Translations under genes and position numbers: made by a program
Notes under the pieces: model-generated
The model's input: only the letters and a program-made list of their open reading frames with translations
Told to the model about the DNA's origin: nothing
The model's database searches: none
Shown here: in pieces, positions 35,022-42,977 of the stretch
Position numbering within the stretch: the stretch's first letter is position 1
Layout: each line of letters starts with the position of its first letter
NCBI GenBank assembly: GCA_023435745.1
Contig: JAEZMD010000018.1
Coordinates: forward strand, 124,001-188,000
Direction of reading: 5' to 3'
Length of the DNA stretch: 64,000 nt
From: Bacillota bacterium
Lineage (GTDB): Bacteria > Bacillota > Clostridia > Acetivibrionales > DTU013

Positions 35022-35304
35022 AATGAAAAGAAGAGTAGGCAGCAGGAAACGATCCAGAGAGCCCCGGATGGTGGGAAAGGGGCACGGGGAATATTGCCGA
35101 ACATGGTCTTGGAGCCTCGTACCGACTGCATATTATGTAAAGCTGCATGATTTGCACAGGCTGCGACGGGAGCGCCCGTGACAGCGCAGGAGTATTGATC
35201 ACATCCGTACTCGTCAAGGCTTGTATCGTGAGATATGGGCGAACCAAGGTGGTACCACGAAGCTAAAGCTGTCGTCCTTGATATAGTTTATCAGGGATTT
35301 TTTT
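35022..35304 (+). promoter_or_regulatory. Methionine T-box leader of metNIQ
   Basis: The T-box sequence AAGGTGGTACCACGA is at 35246-35260. AGAGAG (35056-35061) begins the stem I internal motif. GAACATGGTCTTGGAG (35100-35115) carries AUG (35103-35105) at the specifier position, before the GGAG that closes the loop. A terminator stem TCCTTGATA (35275-35283) / TATCAGGGA (35289-35297) is followed by a T-run to 35304. Uncharged tRNA-Met would stabilise the antiterminator and switch on methionine import, as known for such leaders in Firmicutes. Confidence 0.85.
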
Positions 35305-35341
35305 ATTTTAATTAACGTGTAAAACTGAAAGGAGCACAGCT

Positions 35342-36358
35342 GTGAGCGAAGATCCGATCATTAAAATAGAAGCCCTTAATAAAACCTTTGGCGGGGGTGA
35401 AAGCGAAGTTGTCGCACTGGACGACATCAATCTGTCCATTGCCAGGGGAGAAATTTTTGGTATCATTGGCCTGTCCGGCGCCGGCAAAAGCACATTGGTC
35501 AGGTGTATCAATCTTCTGGAAAAGCCTACTGCCGGTAATATTATTTTTGACGACAGTGATATCACTTTACTATCAGATTCTGAACTCAGGCATGTTCGCC
35601 GCTCTATCAGCATGATATTTCAAAGCTTTAATCTTTTAATGCAAAGAACTGCGCTGGAAAATATCTGCTTCCCCCTTGAGCTTGCCGGGATGCCGCGCAA
35701 AGAATCAAGAGCCAGAGCACGGGAGCTCCTTGAGACTGTAGGACTTGCCGATAAGGAAAAGGCTTATCCTGCTCAGCTATCCGGAGGGCAGAAGCAGCGC
35801 GTTGCCATAGCAAGGGCTCTTGCCACCGAGCCGAAGGTGTTGCTGTGCGATGAGGCCACCAGCGCGCTGGATCCGACAACAACCCAATCCATTCTGGCTT
35901 TGCTCAAGGAACTGAATCAAAAACTCGGGCTAACAGTGATCATCATTACACATGAGATGAAGGTGATCGAACAAATATGCAGCCGTGTGGCGATTATCGA
36001 CAAAAGCCATATAGAGGAGATAGGAACGGTGGATGAAGTGTTCCGCCACCCTAAAACCCAGGCTGCCAGGAAGTTGATTTTCCCGAAGGGGGAAATAACT
36101 GAGAGATTGGCGGGCAATGGCAAGTACCTGCGGATCGTATTTGAAGGAAATGACTCGAATCAGCCTGTCATAGCCAATATGGTGCTCAAGTGCGGCGCGC
36201 CGGTGAACATTCTATTTGCAAATACGAAGGATATAGACGGCAAGGCGTTCGGACACATGATTGTTCAACTTCCCGACGATCCTGTGGCTGTCCGTCAGAT
36301 ACTGACATACCTTGATATGGAGAACATTGCATACGGGGAGGAGAAATACGATGTTTAA
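35342..36358 (+). CDS. metN: Methionine ABC transporter ATP-binding protein
   Basis: 338 residues: Walker A GLSGAGKST, signature LSGGQKQRVAIARAL, Walker B VLLCDEATSALD, His switch IITHEM, and a C-terminal NIL domain (~265-338), the allosteric methionine-binding domain typical of MetN. GTG at 35342 has AAAGGAG about 7 nt upstream. First gene after the T-box, overlapping metI by 8 bp. Confidence 0.95.
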   Translation: MSEDPIIKIEALNKTFGGGESEVVALDDINLSIARGEIFGIIGLSGAGKSTLVRCINLLEKPTAGNIIFDDSDITLLSDSELRHVRRSISMIFQSFNLLMQRTALENICFPLELAGMPRKESRARARELLETVGLADKEKAYPAQLSGGQKQRVAIARALATEPKVLLCDEATSALDPTTTQSILALLKELNQKLGLTVIIITHEMKVIEQICSRVAIIDKSHIEEIGTVDEVFRHPKTQAARKLIFPKGEITERLAGNGKYLRIVFEGNDSNQPVIANMVLKCGAPVNILFANTKDIDGKAFGHMIVQLPDDPVAVRQILTYLDMENIAYGEEKYDV

Positions 36359-37013
36359 CAGTGAACTGCTTGCTTTGACGGGAGTAGGATTTCTCGAAAC
36401 CTTGTATATGACGGTTATTTCCACAGTGATGGCCTATGTGCTCGGCCTGCCTGTCGGAATGATTCTGGTGGTGACAGACAAGGACGGTATCAGACCAAAT
36501 GCCGCAGTGAACAGTATTGTTGGCGGCATCGTAAATGTAGTGCGTTCAGTGCCCTTTATTATTCTGCTGGTTGCTGTGATACCAGTCACCAGGGCTATTG
36601 TGGGCACGTCCATCGGCTCGACTGCAACGATAGTGCCGCTTGTCATTGCTGCGGCGCCGTTTATTGCAAGAATGGTTGAAAGCTCGGCAAAGGAGGTGGA
36701 TCGGGGCGTGATAGAAGCGTCCCTGTCAATGGGAGCGTCAACGTTTCAGATCGTCAGCAAGGTCATATTGCCTGAAGCAATGCCTTCCCTCATTGTTGGA
36801 GCGGCCATTGCGACCACGACTATTCTTAGCTACACTGTCATGTCAGGTTTTGTTGGTGGCGGCGGGCTTGGTTCGATCGCAGTGAACTACGGTTATTACA
36901 GATCACAAACAGATATCATGCTGATTATGGTGGCCGTTCTGGTATTGATCGTTCAGGTTTTTCAGGAAATAGGCAATTTGATTGCCAGGAAAAGTGACAA
37001 GCGTATAAAATAA
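36351..37013 (+). CDS. metI: Methionine ABC transporter permease
   Basis: 220 residues with five hydrophobic segments and the EAA loop EASLSMGASTFQIVSKVILPEA that contacts MetN. Sequence and operon position identify MetI. ATG 36351 follows GGGGAGGAG by about 6 nt; the frame is open further upstream but has no better start. Confidence 0.95.
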   Translation: MFNSELLALTGVGFLETLYMTVISTVMAYVLGLPVGMILVVTDKDGIRPNAAVNSIVGGIVNVVRSVPFIILLVAVIPVTRAIVGTSIGSTATIVPLVIAAAPFIARMVESSAKEVDRGVIEASLSMGASTFQIVSKVILPEAMPSLIVGAAIATTTILSYTVMSGFVGGGGLGSIAVNYGYYRSQTDIMLIMVAVLVLIVQVFQEIGNLIARKSDKRIK

Positions 37014-37039
37014 AAATATAATTTAAAAGGAGAATGATT

Positions 37040-37846
37040 ATGAGGAGAATAGCACAGATAGTTTTGGTACTTACATTAGCCCTTTCAGTATTAGCAGGCT
37101 GCTCCGCGAAAAAGGACGATACCATTGTGATAGGAGCAAGTGTCACACCCCATTCCGAGATCCTTGCAGTTGCAAAGGAGATTCTTGCAGAGAAAGGGAT
37201 CACTCTTGAAATTAAGGAATTCAACGACTATGTTCAGCCTAATATGAACGTAGAGAATGGGGATCTTGATGCCAACTACTTCCAGCACAAGCCGTATATG
37301 GACCAGTTTAACACTGATTCCGGCACGCATCTTGTTTCAGTCGCAAATATTCACTATGAACCCTTCGGTATCTACGCAGGCAAGACAGCTTCCGTTGATC
37401 AGCTGGCAGATGGCGCGGTAATCTCAGTCCCCAACGACGGTACGAATGAAGCTCGCGCTCTGATGCTGCTTGAAGCACAGGGACTCATCAAGCTAAAGGA
37501 AGGCACAGGTTTTTCAGCAACGATTCTGGATATTGCCGAAAATCCCAAAAACCTCGACATCAAAGAGCTTGAAGCCGCTCAGCTGACGCTTACACTTCAG
37601 GATGTGGATCTGGCCGTTATCAACGGCAATTACGCGATCCAGGCCGGCCTGAACGCCACCACGGATGCTCTGGCAACAGAGGACAAGGACTCCACGGCTG
37701 CCCAGACCTATGCCAATATCCTTTGCGTGAAGGAGGGCAACGAAAATAACGCAAGTATTCAGGAGCTAATTAAGGCTCTTAAGAGCGACAAGGTAAAGAA
37801 ATTCATTGAAGAAAAGTATGAAGGTGCGGTAGTACCACTGTTTTAG
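37040..37846 (+). CDS. metQ: Methionine-binding lipoprotein (NlpA family)
   Basis: 268 residues: lipoprotein signal peptide ending in the lipobox LAGC (Cys 19), then the NlpA/MetQ fold with IVIGASVTPHSEIL, DANYFQHKPYMDQF, VPNDGTNEARAL and LAVINGNYAIQAGL. It delivers methionine to MetNI. ATG at 37040 has AAAAGGAG 7 nt upstream; an ATG at 37034 is too close to it. Confidence 0.95.
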   Translation: MRRIAQIVLVLTLALSVLAGCSAKKDDTIVIGASVTPHSEILAVAKEILAEKGITLEIKEFNDYVQPNMNVENGDLDANYFQHKPYMDQFNTDSGTHLVSVANIHYEPFGIYAGKTASVDQLADGAVISVPNDGTNEARALMLLEAQGLIKLKEGTGFSATILDIAENPKNLDIKELEAAQLTLTLQDVDLAVINGNYAIQAGLNATTDALATEDKDSTAAQTYANILCVKEGNENNASIQELIKALKSDKVKKFIEEKYEGAVVPLF

Positions 37847-37874
37847 CAGAATGTAGACTTATCAGGATATCGTC

Positions 37875-37911
37875 GGCCGTATACCCTTTGAAACAGGTAT
37901 GCGGCCTTTTT
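37875..37911 (+). terminator. Terminator of metNIQ
   Basis: An 11-bp stem GGCCGTATACC / GGTATGCGGCC with a 10-nt loop is followed by TTTTT, 29 bp after the metQ stop. Confidence 0.85.
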
Positions 37912-37929
37912 ATGTTGTTGCGATAATAG

Positions 37930-37959
37930 TTGTGCTTGTGTGTTGAAATAGAGTATAAT
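37930..37959 (+). promoter_or_regulatory. Putative liv operon promoter
   Basis: TATAAT at 37954-37959 with TTGTGC at 37930-37935, 18 bp apart, about 60 bp upstream of livK and just after the metNIQ terminator. The -35 box is weak. Confidence 0.45.
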
Positions 37960-38020
37960 ACTAGAATAAAGTGTCCTGATCTAATGGTTGCAGGATCAAA
38001 AAATTACAGGAGGGAAAAGT

Positions 38021-39199
38021 ATGAAGAGAATCGCAGTATTTATATTAATTCTGTGTCTGATGGCCGTGACGTTCGCTGGCTGCAGTACAGGCACATCAGG
38101 CAATGTTATCAAAATCGGTGTTTATGAACCGTCTTCAGGCGACAACGGTGCCGGCGGCAAGCAAGAAGTTCTTGGTATCGAATATGCAAATTCCCTTGTA
38201 AACGAAGTTGATATCGGAGGAAAGACCTATAAACTACAGTTGGAAATCGTCGACAATGAGTCCTCCAACGATAAGGGTCCCTCTGCTGCGGCTGCTCTTG
38301 TCAGTGCAAAATGCTCCATTGTTCTTGGATCTTATGGTTCAGGTGTTTCCATCGCTGCCAGCGACGTTTTTGGAAACGCGGGTATCCCCGTTATTGGCGT
38401 ATCCTGTACCAATCCTCAGGTAACCGAAGGCAACACGCATTATTTCCGGGTTTGTTATCTTGATCCCTTCCAGGGAACTGTCCTTGCGAACTTTGCAGTT
38501 GACGAATTTAAAGCAAAGACAGCATACATATTGACCAAGCTTGGCGATGATTATTCCGTCGGCCTGGGCAATTATTTCAAGCAGGCGTTCAAAGACCTTG
38601 GAGGTACTGTGGTAGAAGAGAGCTTCCAGGAAGGTAACAGCGATTTCACCGCTTACCTGACTACTGCTGTAAACTCCGACGCAGATGTTATTTTTGCTCC
38701 GACCTCAACCGAGGCGGCTTCACTGATAATTGGCCAGGCGGCCTCTCAGGGTGTCAATATCCCGCTGCTGGCAGGCGATACCTGGGACAGCTCGGTTATA
38801 TTGGATGCGGCAAAGGGCTCCAACCTCGATGTCTGTGTATCAACCTTCTTTGACGAGGGCGATGATTCTGCTGCAGGCGCCGAGTTTGTCACCGGCTTTA
38901 AAAAATGGCTGAATGCCGACTCTACGAAGCTTCAGAATAATGGCGGAAATGATATCGTAGCGGCTGTTTCAGCTCTGGGCTTTGACGCTTATATGACTGC
39001 GGTGGAGGCCATTAAGGCTGCCGGAAGTACTGATTCTAAAAAGATCAATGAGGTTCTGTGGGATGTAACCTATAGCGGCGTTACCGGCGATATCGCGTTT
39101 GACGATATTGGCGACGCAATCCGTGATGTCGCATACATCAAGAAAGCCAACACTACTGATGCTTCCTGGAACTTTGTTGCAATACAAAGTGTAAAGTAA
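38021..39199 (+). CDS. livK: Branched-chain amino-acid-type ABC substrate-binding lipoprotein
   Basis: 392 residues: lipobox FAGC (Cys 19 region) and a periplasmic-binding-protein type I fold, e.g. IKIGVYEPSSGDNGAGGKQE, GSYGSGVSIAASDVFGNAGI, and TAYILTKLGDDYSVGLGNYF. Belongs to the Leu/Ile/Val-binding family; the ligand could be another amino acid or amide. ATG 38021 follows CAGGAGGG by 6-7 nt. First of five liv genes. Confidence 0.9.
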   Translation: MKRIAVFILILCLMAVTFAGCSTGTSGNVIKIGVYEPSSGDNGAGGKQEVLGIEYANSLVNEVDIGGKTYKLQLEIVDNESSNDKGPSAAAALVSAKCSIVLGSYGSGVSIAASDVFGNAGIPVIGVSCTNPQVTEGNTHYFRVCYLDPFQGTVLANFAVDEFKAKTAYILTKLGDDYSVGLGNYFKQAFKDLGGTVVEESFQEGNSDFTAYLTTAVNSDADVIFAPTSTEAASLIIGQAASQGVNIPLLAGDTWDSSVILDAAKGSNLDVCVSTFFDEGDDSAAGAEFVTGFKKWLNADSTKLQNNGGNDIVAAVSALGFDAYMTAVEAIKAAGSTDSKKINEVLWDVTYSGVTGDIAFDDIGDAIRDVAYIKKANTTDASWNFVAIQSVK

Positions 39200-39222
39200 A
39201 GCATTTTTTATAATCAATCAAA

Positions 39223-39310
39223 CAGAAAAGCGCGGGGGCACTGTGCCCAGGATACATGGGCGAGCAGATGACTCAGTCATCGATTCCCCCCCGCAGCATT
39301 CTGTTTTCTG
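39223..39310 (+). ncRNA. Structured intergenic element between livK and livH (I)
   Basis: CAGAAAA (39223-39229) pairs with TTTTCTG (39304-39310), and inside it GCGGGGG (39232-39238) pairs with CCCCCGC (39288-39294). The enclosed region contains the hairpin GATGACT-C-AGTCATC (39267-39281) and GGGC/GCCC (39236-39248). This makes a three-way-like fold. It may be a processing, attenuation or riboswitch element; no known class recognised. Confidence 0.4.
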
Positions 39311-39334
39311 GGCTTGTCAGACACTTTGGGTTAC

Positions 39335-39385
39335 CTCGAAAAGAGAATGTCTCCTTCATTCGATTTGCCGGGGAGTCTTTTCGAG
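39335..39385 (+). promoter_or_regulatory. Inverted repeat upstream of livH (II)
   Basis: CTCGAAAAGA (39335-39344) and TCTTTTCGAG (39376-39385) are perfect 10-bp arms around a 31-nt loop that itself holds GAATG/CATTC. It has no T-run, so it is not a simple terminator. It lies just before the livH ribosome site (GGAGG 39399-39403). Confidence 0.5.
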
Positions 39386-39410
39386 ATAGCCGCAAAATGG
39401 AGGATCCATT

Positions 39411-40295
39411 ATGGAATTTATAAACGACAATCTGCCGTATATACTTGCAGGTATCTCAGTCGGCGGCCAGTACGCGCTGATCGCTATCGGCTATACGATG
39501 GTATACGGCATACTCAGGCTGATCAACTTTGCCCATGGCGATATATTTATGGCCGCAGGCTTTATGATGGTTTATCTTTCAGCTACGCTTCCGCTTCCGG
39601 TTGCAATCGTGGCAGTCATCCTCCTTACGGTGCTTCTGGGATTCATCGTTGAGCGGGTGGCCTACAAGCCGCTGCGCAGTGCGCCGCGTATGTCTATCAT
39701 GATCAGCGCGATAGGCGTATCCTATTTACTTCAAAACTGCGCGTGGTATATAACGAGCGGTCTGGCGAAGCAGTACCCGACGATTCCCTGGATCAGTGAT
39801 TCCATTAGGATCGGCTCTGCGACTACCAAGATTGTCACCGTTGTCACACCATTTCTCACAATTGCTCTGGTCATCGCCCTGGTTCTGCTTATAAAGTACA
39901 CCAAGGTGGGCATGGCAATGCGCGCCGTATCCAGGGATTTTGAGACAGGCCGTCTGATGGGGATCAGGATTAACTCCGTGATCAGCGTAACGTTTCTCAT
40001 AGGCTCACTTCTTGCCGCCGTGGGTTCACTGCTGTATTTTTCAAACTACACGACCGTCACGCCGACAGCCGGTTCCATGCCGGGACTGAAGGCCTTCGTT
40101 GCAGCGGTGTTCGGAGGCATCGGGAGCATACCCGGAGCAGTTATCGGAGCCTTTATCATCGGTATTTGTGAGACAATTATCAAGGGCCTCGGGTGGACAA
40201 CCTTTTCGGATGCCTTTACCTTTGCGCTTCTTATTATCATTCTTGTCGCCAAGCCAACAGGGCTTTTCGGCGAAAAATCTACGGATAAGGTATAG
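39411..40295 (+). CDS. livH: Branched-chain amino-acid ABC permease LivH
   Basis: 294 residues, eight or so TM segments, with the LivH features GGQYALIAIGYTMVYGILRLIN near the N-terminus, MRAVSRDFETGRLMGI (ATPase contact) and AFVAAVFGGIGSIPGAVIGA. ATG 39411 has GGAGG 7 nt upstream. (Residue runs given here are split by function; the protein is a membrane channel half for the liv system.). Confidence 0.93.
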   Translation: MEFINDNLPYILAGISVGGQYALIAIGYTMVYGILRLINFAHGDIFMAAGFMMVYLSATLPLPVAIVAVILLTVLLGFIVERVAYKPLRSAPRMSIMISAIGVSYLLQNCAWYITSGLAKQYPTIPWISDSIRIGSATTKIVTVVTPFLTIALVIALVLLIKYTKVGMAMRAVSRDFETGRLMGIRINSVISVTFLIGSLLAAVGSLLYFSNYTTVTPTAGSMPGLKAFVAAVFGGIGSIPGAVIGAFIIGICETIIKGLGWTTFSDAFTFALLIIILVAKPTGLFGEKSTDKV

Positions 40296-40303
40296 GTGGT
40301 GAT

Positions 40304-41380
40304 ATGGATATGAAAAAGAAAATAACACTTTCCGCCGTCCTGATTGTGGCTCTTCTGGCAGTACTATTTGTATTGGAAAAGCTGCTTCCCGCTTCCTCTA
40401 TGCTGTTCGTGGTGCTTAAAAAAGGTGCTATTTACGCCCTTGTGGCTGTGTCGCTAAACCTTTTAAGCGGCTTTACCGGGTTGTTCTCACTGGGACATGC
40501 TGGGTTTATGCTCATTGGTGCGTATACCTATGCCATCTTCACAATCCCGATGGCCTCCCGTGCGGCAGTATATCAATACTTTGACGGGGGCATCATTCGT
40601 TTTACCGTTCCGGTGCTTGTTGCGATAATTATGGCAGGAATAGCAGCAGCGATTTTTGCCTTTTTGATCGGCCTGCCGGTCCTTAGATTAAAAAGTGACT
40701 ATCTTGCGATTGCCACACTGGGCTTTGCAGAGATTATCCGCGCTTTCTTCCAGTGGGACAAGCTGGGACCCGTCACAAACGGTTCAAACCTGCTTCGCAA
40801 ATTTCCTGCCTTCAACACTGTGTTGTTCCCTTTTATTGTTGCAGGGGTATGCATAGCGGTCATCATGTTGTTGATTAACTCCTCATACGGGCGTGCATTC
40901 AAGGCGATCCGTGACGATGAAATCGCCGCGGAGGCAATGGGCATAAACCTTGCAAAGCATAAGCAGCTTGCTTTTGTCATCAGTTCATTCTTTGCCGGTA
41001 TCGGCGGCGCTTTACTGGCGATGTACCAGACAACGGTGCAGGCTTCCGCATTCAAGTCAGCCATGACCTATGAAATACTCCTGATTGTTGTTATCGGAGG
41101 CATGGGATCGGTGACGGGAAGCTGCATTTCCTCATTTCTATTTATTGCGGCAAGCGAATGGTGGCTGAGGTTTCTGGATGCAGAGACCATTATCGGAGGA
41201 TTTCAGCTGCCGTTGATGCGCTCGGGTTTCAGAAAGGTCGTTTTTTCAGTCATCATTATGATCGTTGTGCTGTTCTATCAGAGAGGCATCATGGGCACAA
41301 GGGAGTTTTCCATTGAAGCCTTATCCAGGTTCCTCAGGAGAGTATTCAGCAAAAAGGAAAAGGATGTGGCTACGAAATGA
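40304..41380 (+). CDS. livM: Branched-chain amino-acid ABC permease LivM
   Basis: 358 residues with about nine to ten TM segments. NLLSGFTGLFSLGHAGFM and KSDYLAIATLGFAEIIR are LivM hallmarks, as is GRAFKAIRDDEIAAEAMGIN, the EAA-like loop. It pairs with LivH. It starts 8 bp after livH and its stop overlaps the livG ATG by 4 bp. Confidence 0.93.
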   Translation: MDMKKKITLSAVLIVALLAVLFVLEKLLPASSMLFVVLKKGAIYALVAVSLNLLSGFTGLFSLGHAGFMLIGAYTYAIFTIPMASRAAVYQYFDGGIIRFTVPVLVAIIMAGIAAAIFAFLIGLPVLRLKSDYLAIATLGFAEIIRAFFQWDKLGPVTNGSNLLRKFPAFNTVLFPFIVAGVCIAVIMLLINSSYGRAFKAIRDDEIAAEAMGINLAKHKQLAFVISSFFAGIGGALLAMYQTTVQASAFKSAMTYEILLIVVIGGMGSVTGSCISSFLFIAASEWWLRFLDAETIIGGFQLPLMRSGFRKVVFSVIIMIVVLFYQRGIMGTREFSIEALSRFLRRVFSKKEKDVATK

Positions 41381-42225
41381 CAGAGAACATTCTTCATGTT
41401 GAAAACGTTACAATGCAGTTTGGAGGCGTTATTGCCGTAAACAGTCTGTCCATCGATGTGAACAGGGGAGAGATCGTTGCCCTGATCGGTCCAAATGGAG
41501 CGGGAAAAACAACGGTGTTCAACTGCATTACGGGCGTATACGAACCAACAAACGGAAGCGTAAGCTTTTACGGAAAAACGATAATATCGAACCACCCGCA
41601 GGGTAAAATGAAAAAGCTGTATGTGGGAGAAAACAACGGCGCTTATCCGAAGGTCATCAGCCCGACGCCGGACAAGATTACGAAGATGGGTATCGCCAGG
41701 ACTTTTCAGAATATCAGGCTGTTCAAGAGCCTTACTGTTTTGGAAAACGTGCTGGTTGCCAAACATATGCGCGCCAGACAAAATATTTTAACCGCCGCCT
41801 TTCACCTCAATCATCGTGAGGAGAAGCGAGTCAGGGAGGAAAGCCTCGCGCTTCTGGAGGAACAGGGACTGCTGCAATATAAGGACGACGTGGCAAGCAG
41901 TCTGCCATATGGTTTTCAACGCCGCCTTGAGATTTCGAGAGCGCTGGCCACTGATCCGTCGCTCCTGCTGCTCGATGAGCCTGCGGCCGGTATGAATCCT
42001 CAGGAGACTCAGGAGCTTGCGGAATTCATCGTCCAGATCAGGGACAAGTACAAGAACGAACTGTCTATTTTATTGATAGAGCATCATATGGATCTGGTTA
42101 TGCGAATATCAGAGCGTATCTATGTAATGGATTTCGGAAAGCTTATCGCCCATGGTACGTCAGCCGAGATTCAAAATAATCAACGTGTTATCGAAGCATA
42201 TCTGGGGGTGGCTGAGGATGCTTAA
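41377..42225 (+). CDS. livG: Branched-chain amino-acid ABC ATPase LivG
   Basis: 282 residues: Walker A GPNGAGKTT, Q-loop ARTFQNIRLF, signature-like LPYGFQRRLEISRAL, Walker B LLLDEPAAGMNP, His switch IEHHMDLVM. LivG class ATPases carry the insertion after Walker A seen here (~50-95). Overlaps livM by 4 bp and livF by 8 bp. Confidence 0.93.
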   Translation: MTENILHVENVTMQFGGVIAVNSLSIDVNRGEIVALIGPNGAGKTTVFNCITGVYEPTNGSVSFYGKTIISNHPQGKMKKLYVGENNGAYPKVISPTPDKITKMGIARTFQNIRLFKSLTVLENVLVAKHMRARQNILTAAFHLNHREEKRVREESLALLEEQGLLQYKDDVASSLPYGFQRRLEISRALATDPSLLLLDEPAAGMNPQETQELAEFIVQIRDKYKNELSILLIEHHMDLVMRISERIYVMDFGKLIAHGTSAEIQNNQRVIEAYLGVAEDA

Positions 42226-42916
42226 GATCAACGATTTGAAGGTAAATTACGGCGGTATTGAAGCCGTTAAGGGCATTTCCTTTGAGGTGCCGGAAAACAG
42301 CATTGTCACATTGATCGGCGCAAACGGCGCCGGAAAGAGCACAACGCTGCGTACCATCGCCGGACTGCTAAGACCCGGCAGCGGAACGATTGAATTTATG
42401 GGAGAGGATATCACGGGCAAGGATGCGGCAATGATCGTGTCGCGGGGGATAACGCTGGTACCTGAGGGCAGAAGGATATTTCCCGATCTAACGGTGTTGG
42501 AAAATCTGCGGATCGGTGCATATCTCCGGAAGGACGATCTGCGTGACGACCTTAATCGTGTATATGACCTGTTCCCCCGCCTGAAGGAGCGCTCATGGCA
42601 GCTTGGGGGTACGCTGTCCGGCGGAGAGCAGCAGATGCTTGCTGTGGCCAGAGCGCTGATGAGCCGACCGAAGCTGATGATGATGGATGAGCCGTCTCTG
42701 GGGCTGGCTCCTCTTGTCGTTCGGGGGATCTTTGATATAATCCGCGAAATCCATAGGGAGGGCGTCACTATCCTGCTCATTGAGCAAAACGCAAACATGG
42801 CGCTCAAGACAGCAGATATCGGCTATGTTTTGGAGACCGGACGCATCACTCTTTCAGGCTCCGGAGCGGAGCTTCTGGTAAATGAGGATGTGAAGACGGC
42901 GTATCTGGGGACTTGA
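42218..42916 (+). CDS. livF: Branched-chain amino-acid ABC ATPase LivF
   Basis: 232 residues: Walker A GANGAGKST, signature LSGGEQQMLAVARAL, Walker B LMMDEPSLGLAP, His switch LIEQNANMAL. Standard length for LivF. ATG 42218 lies in the end of livG. It is the last gene of the liv operon; a convergent gene ends 61 bp beyond, and no strong terminator hairpin is evident. Confidence 0.93.
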   Translation: MLKINDLKVNYGGIEAVKGISFEVPENSIVTLIGANGAGKSTTLRTIAGLLRPGSGTIEFMGEDITGKDAAMIVSRGITLVPEGRRIFPDLTVLENLRIGAYLRKDDLRDDLNRVYDLFPRLKERSWQLGGTLSGGEQQMLAVARALMSRPKLMMMDEPSLGLAPLVVRGIFDIIREIHREGVTILLIEQNANMALKTADIGYVLETGRITLSGSGAELLVNEDVKTAYLGT

Positions 42917-42977
42917 TCCGATTCCGGTGATATAGTTCGATTTTGAGAAAGTAATCCGATTCCGGAAACATAATGCG

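Noticed and set aside
39223..39310. Possible tRNA or known riboswitch between livK and livH
   Set aside because: The fold has no acceptor/T-arm pattern (no GTTCxANNC segment) and no recognised aptamer core.
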